From Closterium sp. NIES-65 (taxonomy: Eukaryota; Streptophyta; Zygnematophyceae; Desmidiales; Closteriaceae), in contig CANXME010000213.1 of NCBI GenBank assembly GCA_948144175.1, positions 1,798,001 through 1,862,000 on the forward strand: a stretch of DNA of 64,000 nucleotides, read 5' to 3'. Of the stretch, positions 22,957 to 32,788 are shown in pieces. Position 1 is the first letter of the stretch, and each line of letters starts with the position of its first letter. A program made the translations under genes and the position numbers. The notes under the pieces were generated by a model, which worked only from the letters and a program-made list of their open reading frames with translations, had not been told where the DNA came from and searched no databases.

Positions 22957-23000
22957 TGTCACAAGATCGAATTCTCAATCGAAACTTGTCACTAAAACTG
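22957..23000 (-). repeat. G LTR terminal fragment (44 bp)
   Basis: TGTCACAAGATCGAATTC and onward is the same 44 bp that starts the LTR at 24972 (TATCACAGGATCGAATTC), with two differences. It is fused directly to RT coding sequence at 23001, so the rest of the LTR, integrase and RNase H are missing on this side. Confidence 0.85.
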
Positions 23001-24245
23001 TTGTAGTAGTTGGCGAATCCAAGGAACTGTTGTATCTCCTTCACGTTCTCAGGGGTCTTCCACGTTCGCACTGCTTCGATCTTCTTAGGATCCACGTGAA
23101 CTCCTTGAGCACTCACCATATGTCCAAGGAACTTGACTTTTTTCAGCGCAAACTCACTCTTGGATAGTTTCACGTAGAAGCGTTCTCGTCGAAGAATTTC
23201 AAACACCCGTCGTAGATGCTCAACGTGCTGCTTCATGTCTTTCGAGTAGATCAGGATATCGTCCAAATATACCACCACGCACTCGTCCAGAAGGGGCCGA
23301 AGGATGTGGTTCATTTCCGCCTGGAATGTGGCTGGTGCGTTAGTGAGTCCGAATGGCATTACGAGATACTCGTATGACCCATACCGAGTTCGAAAGGCGG
23401 TTTTGTGGATACAGTTGTCCGCCATACGAATTTGCCAGTATCCTGATCTGAGGTCGAGCTTGGAGAATACCGTAGCACCGCGAAGTTGATCGAGTAAGTC
23501 GTCGATCCGTGGTATCGGGTATTTTTTTTACAGTCTCGGTAGTCGATGCACATTCGCAGACTTCGTACGGCGAAGTCGAAGGTCGAATTAGCCCTTTCTC
23601 CAGGAGATACTCTATTTGTTTTTTCATATCGGCAAGCTCTGTCGGGCTCAGCCGGTATGGTGCTCGGAACGTTGGCTTGGACCCCGGCTCTTCTACGATC
23701 TCGTGTTGATGTGTCCGATATGGCGGTAGTTGATCACGTAAATCGTCGGGGAGAACGTCCTGGAACTCTTCAAGAATTTTCTTGACTGCTGGAGGAAGTT
23801 CCTGGGTCTGCTTCTCTATGTTGTCTGCTTCATTGACTATCGCCATGAATCCCGCCATGGTCCGTTTGACGTCCTTTTCAAAGCGTGCGAGTGTCTCGAC
23901 TGGAATATTTCCCGTGTCGTCCCATTTGGGAAGGCTGATTTTCCTCCCGTTGTTGTTGATGTTGGCCGTCCGGTTAACCCAGTTGATCTCGGGGTTGAAC
24001 TTTTTAAGAAAGTCTCTCCCGAAGATTACGTCGAGTCCTTTGATATTTGTGACGGGGAGAGCAGGCTTCCATCGAAGGGGTCCAATCTGGAGTAGCAGCC
24101 GTGTTTCCCTGTAGATAGGTAGCTTACTGCCATCCACCATCGTTGCAGAGAAGCTTGAGGACTTGATGTCACCTCCGAGTCGATCGATTGCCTTTTTGTC
24201 ATAGACGCTGTGCGACGCACCGCTGTCCACGAGTGCTTGGAGGCG
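23001..24245 (-). pseudogene. G protease and reverse transcriptase (5' two thirds)
   Basis: Gypsy aspartic protease MDSGASHSVYDKKAI with GLDVIFGRDFL, then the linker and [62 protein letters not shown], catalytic [12 protein letters not shown] (near 23260), and [14 protein letters not shown], ending abruptly at FLGFANYYN (23001). A frameshift near an A-run at about 23525 disrupts the strand after CIDYRD. RT connection and RNase H are absent. Key protease and RT residues are present. Confidence 0.88.
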
Positions 24246-24977
24246 CTATCTGTTGTAGATCACCTCGAGCAGGAGTGGTGAGCGTTGCTCGGAGTACCCA
24301 AAAATAGTCTCATTAATAGGATCATAGGGTACATCCCAATATTCAGTACACACCGTGGTTCCACTGTTTTCTCCTGGACAACTATCTGGTCTGGGCTGCG
24401 TGGAGAAAGGCTCCTCTCCAACGCCAGGAGTAGAGGTAGTAACCGTACAAGTTGACCCTGAGGGGGTGGATCCGGTCGACGCCTGCGATCCACTGGATGC
24501 ATCCTGGAGGGGTTTTCGGAGTTTCTGCAGCTTCTTTTGAACTCCCAGCTGCCTCTTCAGCTGCTTCAGCTCCATAGACTTCTTCCCTTGGGAGTGGAGA
24601 GTCGTCTTGGGCTGGTTCCGGGAGAGGACGTTGACGTCGTGAAAAGGTCTACTCCTTTCCACACTCCTTAATTTTTTCCCCAGCTCCGTAGGCACCGGTA
24701 CCACTTCTTTAATTGTCTGCTTCCTCTGGAGTTCTTCCTGGAATTTGTTTATGGCTCCGGACCCGCGAAAATCGCCAGTCTTCATTAAAGCATCTTTGAA
24801 AGATAACTTTAACGAATTCTGTTTTTTTCCGAGATCGAATTGGAGAGTTCCCGTCTTGGTCAAGTCTGTTTTCGCAGAGGTTTTCTTTTCCCCGGCGGTT
24901 TTTCGAGGCGATTTTTTCCGCGACCGCTGCTTAGCCGAGAGTCGTCGAGTGAGAACGGCTCTGATACCAATTATCAC
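24246..24977 (-). pseudogene. G gag remnant, lysine-rich
   Basis: 243 codons open on the minus strand from the primer site to TAG 24246-24248, just before the protease. It is rich in Lys, Ser and Thr, with no CCHC knuckle and no recognisable capsid core, so most of Gag is deleted or diverged. It is placed as gag only by position between the primer site and protease. The displayed frame starts inside the LTR/primer region, and the true start is unknown. Confidence 0.55.
24957..24969 (-). other. G primer-binding site, initiator tRNA-Met
   Basis: The plus strand GGCTCTGATACCA is TGGTATCAGAGCC in element sense, a 13-nt exact complement of the initiator tRNA-Met 3' end, 2 nt from the LTR. Confidence 0.9.
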
Positions 24978-25371
24978 AGGATCGAATTCTCAATCGAAAC
25001 TTGTCACTAAAACTGAATACAAGGCCTTTTTATACTCAGAAAATACAAGGATAAACGAGATAAAACGAACCTTCGGGAACACGCCCTTCCCGATACTACA
25101 ATCACAAGTGCGCATAAGCACGCAAGGCTATTGGCACTTGGGATTACGCCCAGATTACATCGTATTCACCACTGTCGGCGCTGTCGGTGCCGTATAATAG
25201 GTATGTCGGTGGGAAAAGTAGGAAATAAGAGAAATAAATAGAAGGCTCTAGAAAATAGAATAGTAGGCCGTTTGAGATGAGATAAAGACCAAAATAAAGA
25301 GGAGAAAAGGGAGAATAGGATAACGGAAAAATATAATAGTGAGAAAATATTATAACGGGGACGTCCTCTCA
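24972..25371 (-). repeat. G central LTR
   Basis: 400 bp. In element sense it starts TGAGAGGACG and ends CCTGTGATA (the fragment at 22957 has TGTGACA). One edge meets a purine tract after integrase and the other meets a primer site before gag. It therefore serves as 3' LTR of one internal region and 5' LTR of another. The 25200-25370 part is AT-rich. Confidence 0.88.
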
Positions 25372-26201
25372 CATTTCCCCCCCTCAAAGCTGGGTGGTAA
25401 AAGTAACACCCTGCTTGACAAGGTAGTCCCGGAGAGGACGGCGGGCGTTATCCATGTCGTGTTCAGGTACCCAGGCATCCTCGGAAGGATCATAGCCTTT
25501 CCAACGAATCAAGAGCTCCAAGGTGCCGCTACGTTGTCGTCGGTACGCCAGAACGGCTTCGACTTCGTACTCGGGTTCCCCATTAACGATCACTGGTAGT
25601 GGCGGCGGCTGCTGGCGACCTTTGAAGACCGTGTTTGGGTCCCGATAGGGCTTGAGAAGTTGAACATGGAAGGCATTGTGAATTCTCCAGGTAGCTGGTA
25701 AACGCAAGCGGAAGGTTACTGGAGTGACTTGCGCCTCGACGAGAAAAGGTCCGCAGAAGCGAGGTCGGAGCTTAGACGGAAGATGGCTAATGTCGAGATT
25801 GCGTGTATCCAGAAGCACTTGATCGCCAATCGTGATGGAATGATCGTTGTGACTCTGATCAGCGAGCTTCTTTTGTTGCTGCTGGATAGTCAGAAGACGT
25901 TTATGCGTGCGCTCCCACAATTGGTGCATAGTGGAAATGAAGTCATGTGCGGGTTGCACCGTGGCGGGTACTGTTGGTTTCTGAGGCGTGAGTGGGTTGC
26001 GACCATAACAGAGGAAAAAAGGAGTTTGCCCTGTTGCGGCGTGCGTGGCGTTGTTATACGCAAACTCGAGAACCGGCAGATGTGCATCCCATTTAGAGAT
26101 ATCGTCCTTACACGCTGCTCGCAGAAGCTGTTCGACAATCTGGTTGAGGCGCTCTGTCTGACCATCCGTTTGGGGATGATAGGCTGATGACATGGCGAGT
26201 T
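25372..26201 (-). pseudogene. G integrase C-terminal half with chromodomain, plus purine tract
   Basis: Open frame 25384-26193 on the minus strand. MSSAYHPQTDGQTERLNQ contains the end of the integrase catalytic core with its Glu. The GPY/F region (PRFCGPFLVEAQVTPVTFRL) follows, then a chromodomain (YEVEAVLAYRRQ...LLIRWKGYDPSEDAWVPEHD). The chromodomain is the hallmark of chromoviruses and is thought to guide integration to heterochromatin. The stop overlaps the purine tract GAGGGGGGGAAATG (25372-25385). The frame is uninterrupted; it is separated from the first half of the core only by element F. Confidence 0.92.
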
Positions 26202-26324
26202 TGAAAAAGTTAGAAGAGAGAAGGGGATTGCACTAGCAAGAATGAGGATACAAATAGCAAACCCTAGAAGGGTTGTACTCGCTATAGAGCACCCCACTAC
26301 AAGCTAGAGCATAATATTCTGACA
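26202..26324 (-). repeat. F 3' LTR
   Basis: 123 bp, plus strand TGAAAAAGTT to TTCTGACA. It shares the TAGnCTGTAGTGGGGT and TAGGGTTTG motifs with the A1 and D LTRs when read on the minus strand. Confidence 0.92.
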
Positions 26325-27039
26325 CACCCCCATAGCCGAAGTGGGGTGTAATCAGCAGAGCAAGCAAAGCAGTACAAGCTCAGGGTGGATCACAATGTCA
26401 CCACACATTCTGAGCACAAGTTCGAGAAGCAATAGTTTAAGTTCACAATTATGAGCAAAGCTAGTGGTCGTCACAACGGGCAAGTGAGGAGGAGGAGAGA
26501 GAGTGAGAGGAGAGGAGATAGGAGGCGACGGCTGAAGGTGCAGACATACGGGCAACAGGAGGCACACTGGCACAGTGGCTACAGGAACAACGCTCCGGAA
26601 TACTGGAGTAACTGGCCCCGCGGCTAAAGTAGCGGCTGACGAGCAACGGACCCACGGGCGACTGGCACAGCTGGCTACGACTGGGCTACCGGAGCAACTC
26701 CCCGGAATACAGGTGCTGCTGGCGACACGACGGCAACCTCCATTCAGCTTCCCAAACTATCCCACTCCCCCTGGCACACACCCGCTGCTACACCGCTAGC
26801 TCCACTCCCCCTTCACCCCCCCTTAGTACCACTCCACCGGCTCCAACACGTCCACCCCCCCTCAGCGGCAGCTGCAGCACAGGAAGACGGAGGAGGGGGA
26901 GGAGCAGGGAACGGCACATAGTGAGGTCACCCCCATACCCCTCACCCCCAAACCCTAACTCAAGAGAATGGGGAGCAGGAGGAGTGGGGCACCAGTAGAA
27001 GCACGGGGGAACAGCGGGGAGGGCAGGGGTATCTAGGAA

Positions 27040-27440
27040 GGGGCCCACCACGGGCCTGGTAGGGTCGCCCGAGCCGCGCGCGGGCCTGGCGCCGCCCATA
27101 CAGGCCGCGCGCGGGCATGGCGCAGTCCGTACGGGTGACGCGTGGGCCTGGCGCAGCCCGTACGGGCCGCGCGCTGCCTGTACGGGCCGCGCGTAGGCCA
27201 CGACGGGCGACGGGGGGCGACGACCGGGTCCCGTCGCCCGTCGCGGCGCCTCCCAAGGGCGACGCGCCGGTCGACGGGGCCGAAGCCCACCGCGCGCCTC
27301 GGGGCGCACAGCGGGCAGAGAGCCGCCGCGTGCCTCGGGGCGCACGGCGGGCAGAAAACCGCCGCGCGCCTCGGGGCGCACGGGGGGAAGAAAAATGCCA
27401 CACGCCACGGGGCGTGCAGCACCGAGTGTAGTGATAGTAG
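27040..27440 (-). repeat. F GC-rich repetitive leader
   Basis: Imperfect repeats around GCGCGCCTCGGGGCGCACGG and around GTACGGGCCGCGCG, about 45 bp apart. Long frames on both strands are arginine/proline-rich artefacts of base composition. The leaders of E, A1, A2 and D are similar in nature and position. Confidence 0.7.
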
Positions 27441-27501
27441 TTGCAGCGGAAGCAAGGAGGTGGTAAGCCCACCCACAGGATCGATCCAAGGGGATCGACC
27501 T

Positions 27502-27513
27502 GCTCTGATAGCA
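27502..27513 (-). other. F primer-binding site (initiator-Met type, one mismatch)
   Basis: The plus strand GCTCTGATAGCA is TGCTATCAGAGC in element sense, flush with the 5' LTR. The canonical site is TGGTATCAGAGC. Confidence 0.82.
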
Positions 27514-27636
27514 TGAAAAGGTTAGAAGAGAGAAGGGGATTGCACTAGCAAGAATGAGGATACAAATAGCAAACCCTAGAAGGGTTGTACTGGCTATAGA
27601 GCACCCCACTACAGGCTAGAGCATAATATTCTGACA
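27514..27636 (-). repeat. F 5' LTR
   Basis: 123 bp, partner of 26202-26324, followed by the TSD GAGTT. Confidence 0.92.
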
Positions 27637-27885
27637 GAGTTTGGTCCCCATGAGCGACATGAGCTCCTTCCAGAATTTACTCGTGAATTTCGGGTCTCTG
27701 TCGGAGATCAGCGTGGTTGGAATGCCATGTTGCAAGATGACGTAGCGGAAGAATAATTGCGCGGTCTCCTCGATAAGAGCCGTTGTGTGTGTCGGAATGA
27801 AGTGTCCCATTTTGGAGAATGTTGGGCTGAATCTGACTTAGCCCACCAGCACTTGACTGCTATTCCCACGATCTTGCACGGCGTC
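27637..27885 (-). pseudogene. G integrase core, first part
   Basis: The minus-strand translation FSKMGHFIPTHTT continues to LISDRDPKFTSKFWKEL (second catalytic Asp in DRD) and MGTKL, where F is inserted. After F it resumes at AMSSAYHPQTDGQ. Upstream of FSKMGHF (27825-27885) the match fades. The gypsy sequence is cut at 27885 by element B3. Confidence 0.82.
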
Positions 27886-27890
27886 GCGTC

Positions 27891-28819
27891 TGCGGAGAAT
27901 CTCTCAACAATGGTAGTGAGCTAGACCACAGGGGGGTAGGCACAAACTACTAAGAGTGATCTTAGCTTTGCTTGCGTTCCTTAGCACTTGCACATTCATA
28001 GGAGAAGTTGGCAAGAGTTTCACTGGCAAAGTTGGAATTATAGTATGGTTGAACAAGCAATGACAACAACGACTACATCAGGCACCTAGCAACCCTGCAG
28101 CTAGCCTAGTCGTTTGCCAGCACAACTTGGTCAACTGCCTACCAGTGTTGCGTAGAAGAGCCGCGCCAGCATTGCAGAAAGGCAACCTACCAACATTGCA
28201 GGTTGACAACGTGCCAACGCTGCAGCAGAGCGGCGTTGCCTTGTAGACGACAGTAGTGCGCACGCTCACAGGTGCGCGCCAACGATTGGCCCGACTTGCA
28301 TCATTGTGCATCCGTCGGCTGATGTCTGTGCGTGACGAGCCACATCGACTTTGGCATACCAACCCGAAGTCGCCATCGCGACCTCGACGACGTTTGCGTG
28401 CCTCCGCGGAACTCGTCGAGCGGATTATCTGGTCGATCTGGAGTCCCCCAGTTGCTCTGGTCGACCACCAAGTGCCTCTGATCAACCATCGGGTCCCTCT
28501 GACCAACCACCGGGTCCCTCTGGTCGACCACAGCTCCCGTCGAGCTACCCTCTGGTTGTCGGGCCCCTTTCATCAACCAAAACTGTCAATTGTTGTCGCC
28601 GAGCTCCCCTCGTCGACCGCTGCTCACTTGTCAGGTCCAAGGACTGCTCTCTCAACCTCCCAGTCGAACTGCCCCTCCTGGTCGACGGCCCACATGTCGC
28701 CCAGACCAGTCAGTTGCAGCACTCCCACTGTGAACGGTCGGCTGCTACTCCCGTACATCCGACCAAGTCGTTGGCATTGCCCAAGCGAGGGCAGGGCCAC
28801 CACTCCATTCCCGTTAACA
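27891..28819 (-). repeat. B3 3' LTR
   Basis: Plus strand TGCGGAGAAT to CCCGTTAACA, followed by the purine-tract complement CTCCCCTTCCGCGC. It is about 100-200 bp shorter than the other B LTRs, and GTCGAC is less frequent. Confidence 0.85.
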
Positions 28820-30592
28820 CTCCCCTTCCGCGCTCACGCTTGGGCCTCCAGCCCACACGGCAGTACTCCACGGAGAAAACTCGTTCTCGGCGTGCACCCC
28901 ATACACAGCACGCCGTCACCGCACCAGCCGTGCAGAAGGGCACAGCATCTTCTGCTGCACATCATCATCGCTGTCGCCGACGTCGGCCAGACGAACTTGG
29001 CCGATGGCGACAGAGCACCGGTTGAAAGCCAAAAAATGCAACGCTTTTGTTAGGAAGTCCACCGGCTGCTTGGTGGTCGGGATGTACTTGAGCACGAACT
29101 TCCCGCGCCTCAACATGTGCTGCAGCCAGGCGTAGCATCACTCCATGTGCTTGAGGTTGCCCGTCAGCCCCAAGCCCTCAGCGAGCGAGATTGCCGATTT
29201 GTTGTCGAGCGGAGGACGGTCCGCTTCCCTACGTTGAGCAGCTTGAGCTCTGCTAGGAGGAACCGCAGTCGATGCCCCTCCTTGCCGGCGTGCGTGGCCG
29301 TGACATAATCCGACTCAGTCAAGGAGAGTGTCGCGCACTTGATGCGCAGCCCCTCCAAAGACAAACATGTAGCCGCACGTGCTCGTCCGGTTCTGCTTGT
29401 TGCCCGCATCATCAGCGTTCATGTAGCCGATCAGCTCCAGCGGCTCTGGTCCACCGCCAAACTCTAGGGCGGTGTTGCGGGTGTCGGCGAGGTAGGCAAG
29501 GGAGCAGTCGACCTCGCGCCAATGTTGGTCGCTCCTCACCGTGAGGCTGCTCCCCAGCTTGCTGCGGACGAACGCGATGTCTGGCCTCGTCGTCGTTGCC
29601 GCGAACTGCATTGAGCCGACCTTCTGCCGGTACTCCTCCTCCTCATGCTCCTGGGCCTCCTTGTCGTCGAACGTCATCTCATCGTAGGCGTCGACCAAGA
29701 CCGACGTCTTCAGGGCTCGACCGCTCTGCTCCTCGTTGATGAAGTGTCTGCGCAGCTTGTCGGCGTAGCCATGCTCGTGCAACCACAGCTTTCTTGCTGG
29801 CCTGTCGCGCACGATCTCCAGCCCAAGATACTTTACCACCGGCGAGATCTCACAAAGCTCAAAGGCGGCCTCTAGTAGCTCCTTCGGCTCCTTCAGCATC
29901 GCGGTGCTGCTGCTGGCGGCGAGCAGGTCGTCAACGTAGACCAGCACCCAGAAGGTCACTCCGTCGTCGCTGGCTTTGAAGTAGAGCGCCTCATCGACTG
30001 GCTCTTTTTCCAGCCAGCGTCCAGCAGCATACTGTCGAAAGCCATGTACCACAGTAGCAGCAACTGCTTCAGCCCGTAGAGGCTCTTCAGCAGCTTACAC
30101 ACCCGGCCAGTCCCATTCTCGAAGTAGTCCGGCTGGTACATGTACCACAGCAGCGGCGACTACCTCAGCCTGTAGAGGCTCTTCGTCAGCTTACACACCC
30201 GGCCGGTCCCATCATCAATGTAGTCCGGCTAGTACATTTAGAGCACTCTATCGACCTTGCTCTGCAGGAAAGCGTTTTTCATGTCGAGCTACATCAAGAT
30301 GAGGTCGAGGACGATGACGATGTTGAGGAAGATCCTCAGTGTGACGTACTGGCGAGTACGTCTCGTCGTAGTTGGCACCGTACACCTGCGTGAAGCCCTT
30401 CATGACCAGTCTTGCCTTCTCGCGCTCGACGGTGTCGTCGATGCGGTACTTGGTCGTCAGCACCCACTGATTCTTCATGATGTTCACCCCGCGTGGACAT
30501 TCGACCAGCTCCCAGGTGCCCATGCCGATGAGGCTGCGGATCTCTTCTTCCATAGCGCCCTTCACCGCCTCGCCCTTCCAGCTTGCTAGTGG
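28820..30592 (-). pseudogene. B3 reverse transcriptase and RNase H
   Basis: Minus-strand fragments: RT start (WELVECPRGVNIM, VMKGFTQVYGANYDETYSPV at 30340-30590), the RLCKLLKSLYGLKQ region, catalytic VLVYVDDLLAA (near 29940), RNase H (YMNADDAGNKQNR, a lost first catalytic Asp in the YVDADD motif), and tail ADFLTKALHF (near 29060). Frameshifts and stops occur throughout. About 85 bp of RT (the KLLKSLYGLKQ/YFENGTGR segment, 30053-30135) is duplicated in tandem at 30150-30237. Upstream the frame ends abruptly at 30592. Confidence 0.82.
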
Positions 30593-30725
30593 AAATTCTT
30601 GCCAACTTCTCCCATGAATGTGCAAGTGCTAAGGAAGGCAAGCAAAGCTATGATCACTCTTAGTAGTTCGTGCCTACCCCCCCTACGTAGTCTAGCTCAC
30701 TACCTTTGTCGAGTGACTCTCCGCA
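30593..30725 (+). repeat. Inverted B3-type LTR end fragment
   Basis: About 130 bp reading, on the plus strand, as the terminal part of a B3-type LTR and ending ACTCTCCGCA. It is the reverse complement of 27891-28020 with moderate divergence. It replaces about 400 bp of pol between RT and the A1 insertion. It is therefore a rearrangement scar or a truncated plus-oriented insertion. Confidence 0.7.
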
Positions 30726-30735
30726 CTGTCGACTG

Positions 30736-30866
30736 TGTCAGAACATTATAGCTTATACATTTGTGTAGGCTGTAGTGGGGTAGCCCATAAGGGGTACAAC
30801 CCAATTAGGGTTAGTACTTGTACCCAACTGCTTCATAGTTCATTCATCCATTCTCATTTCTCGTCA
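30736..30866 (+). repeat. A1 5' LTR
   Basis: 131 bp, TGTCAGAACA to TTCTCGTCA. It shares the TAGGCTGTAGTGGGGTAG and GGGTACAACCC-type motifs with D, A2 and F LTRs. Confidence 0.95.
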
Positions 30867-31837
30867 TGGTATCAAGGAGGTTCTCGAGTGGGAATGCTGC
30901 CTAGGGACCACCACGAATTTTTTCTTCCCTGCCCGGAGCGCGCTTCGCTCATACTCGAGTAGCGCCTCAAGCCGCCCTTAGTGGCCCCCCTTTGGCCGCC
31001 CTTACGGCCCCTCACGCAGCCTTTTACGGCCCCTCGCGCCGCCCTTACGGCCCCTTACGGCCCCGTCTGGCCCCTTACGGCCCCACTTAGGCCCCTTACG
31101 GCCCCGTCGCGGCCTCGCCTAGGCCCCTCCGCGGCCCTATCTGGGCCCGTTGTGCCCCTTACGGTCTCGCCTAGGCCCCTTACGGCCCCATCGCGGCCTC
31201 GCCTAGGCCCCTCCGCGGCCCCTTACGGCCCCTTACTGCCCCGCCTAGGCCCCCTTACGGCCCCTCCGCGGCCCCGCCTAGGCCCCTCCGCGGCCCCGTC
31301 TGGCCCCTTTACGACCCCGCTACGGCCCCGTCTGGCCCCTTAACGGCCCCGTTTAGGCCCCTCTACGGCCCCGTCGCCACCTGCGGCCCCGTCGCCACCT
31401 GCGGCCCCGTCGCCATCTGCGGCCCCGTCGCCACCAGCGCCCCCCCCGCCACCTGCTGCCCCGCCGCCACTTGCGGCCCCGTAGCCACCTGCGGCCCCGC
31501 CGCCACCTGCGGCCCCGCCGCCACCCGCGGCCCCGTCGCCCTACCCTAGCGGCTGAGCAGCACGGCACCCGAGCCGCCCAACAGCCGAGCCGCCCTGCCA
31601 CCGAGCCGCCCAGCAGCCGAGCCGCCCTGCCGCCGAGCCGCCCAGCAGCCGAGCCGCCCTGCCGCCGAGCCGCCCAGCAGCTGAGCCGCCCTGCCACCGA
31701 GCTGCCCTGCAGCCGAGCCGCCCTGCCGCCGAGCCACTGAGCCGCCGTACTGTCTAGCAGCAGCTGTTCCTACCGGTGCTCCCCGGCCCATCCTTCCTCG
31801 GACTGGTGAGCTCACTTCCTCCTAGGCCACTACAGTC
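30867..31837 (+). other. A1 leader: primer site and GC-rich repeats
   Basis: The primer site begins TGGTATCAAGGAGG (8 nt exact to the initiator-Met site, then diverged). From 30975 to 31545 the leader is made of CGGCCCC-based repeats, and from 31558 to 31745 of GAGCCGCCCTGCCGCC-type repeats. No convincing gene is present. Long frames here have skewed composition and no counterpart in related elements. Confidence 0.75.
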
Positions 31838-32788
31838 ATGGCTACCCCCAGTGTCCTCACTTTTGATGCTGAGGGCCGTGCTGTTGACTTTGAGGTCTGG
31901 GTCGATGACCTCCAGCTGTTTCTTCAATGCGATAGGGCGGATGGCCTCTCCCTGTTTGACCTAACTTTTGGTGTCTCTCCTACCCCTGCTGCTGATGCTG
32001 ACGCCATTGTTTGCTCATAGTGGACCACGCGCGATGCTGCTGCTCGCCTTGTTGTGCGCCGCCACTTACCCACCACTGAGCGTGCACACTTTAGCCAGTA
32101 CAAGAGTGCTCAGACCTTGTACGACGCTGTAGTTGCACGCTACTCTTCCCCTGCCACTGCTGCACTTAGCCGCCTCATGCTACCGTACCTCTTCCCTGCC
32201 TTTCCCACAGTCGCTGACCTCATTACGCACCTCCGCACTAGTGACACTGGCTACCGCGTTGCGCTTCCTGCTGAGTTCTGCACCAAGAACCCACCCCCCA
32301 TGTACATCACCCTCTACTACATAGTCACCCGGCTCCCTAACTCTCTCCGCGTAGTCAGGGACCACTTCCTCTCAGTTTGCCCCACCACTCTCACCGTTGA
32401 CCTCCTCAAGAAGGCCCTCCTAGCGATAGAGAAGAGCATAGTCGCTGTAGGAGCCTCTCGTGGTGACCCTCGCACCCCCGTCTTTGAGGGGTGTTCTCCC
32501 TCCCCCCTCTTGCCCTCTATTGCTTCTGCTGCTACAGCCGACCTTGTTGGTTTCGAGTCGGTCGGCGCTGCGTCTGCCCCGAGCGGGAGACGCCGCACCG
32601 GCAAGGGCAAGGGGGGCAAGGGCGCTGGAGGGGCTGGAGGGGGCGGTGGAGGTGGTGGTGGAGGCAGTGGAGGGAGTGGGGGTGGTGGTGGGAGTGGTGC
32701 CGGGGGTGGCGGTGGCGGCGGCAGCAGTGGAGGTGGCGGAGGCGGTGGAGGTGGCGGAGGGAGCGGAGGCGGCGGAGGTAGTGGATGA
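31838..32788 (+). pseudogene. A1 gag N-terminal part and glycine-rich tract
   Basis: ATG at 31838, MATPSVLTFDAEGRAVDFEV, matching D and A2 Gag starts. TAG at 32018-32020 breaks the frame. The core continues with LSRLMLPYLFPAFPTVADLI, PPPMYITLYYIVTRLPNSLR, and then a glycine tract at 32620-32790 that runs into a frameshift. Confidence 0.85.

Larger units (their letters stand above)
26202..27636 (-). mobile_element. Non-autonomous LTR element F (1435 bp)
   Basis: Two 123-bp LTRs (26202-26324 and 27514-27636) differ at 3 sites. The TSD is GAGTT (26197-26201 and 27637-27641), inside G integrase. The purine tract CTATGGGGGTG abuts the left LTR and a primer site, TGCTATCAGAGC (one mismatch to the initiator-Met site), abuts the right one, giving minus orientation. 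There is no pol. The 3' end keeps the conserved block found in D, A1 and A2 (26376-26418). The leader side (about 27050-27440) is GC-rich and repetitive. It is probably mobilised by an A/D-clade copia. Confidence 0.92.
22957..27885 (-). mobile_element. Ty3/gypsy chromovirus G, rearranged around a single central LTR
   Basis: Reading the minus strand from right to left, the order is integrase core, [element F], integrase C-terminus with chromodomain, purine tract, complete LTR (24972-25371), initiator tRNA-Met primer site, gag, protease, truncated RT, then only the last 44 bp of an LTR (22957-23000). Integrase lies upstream of the LTR instead of between RT and a second LTR. This fits a head-to-tail tandem pair trimmed at both ends, or a circularly permuted copy. 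It is clearly a fossil: frameshifts, no RNase H, truncated gag. Confidence 0.85.

Noticed and set aside
26788-27609. 273-codon minus-strand frame with a hydrophobic start (MGCSIASTTLLGFAICILILAS)
   Set aside because: It begins in the F LTR, and the rest is arginine/proline repeats from the GC-rich leader. The same hydrophobic stretch appears in the other LTR copy, so it is LTR sequence, not a signal peptide.
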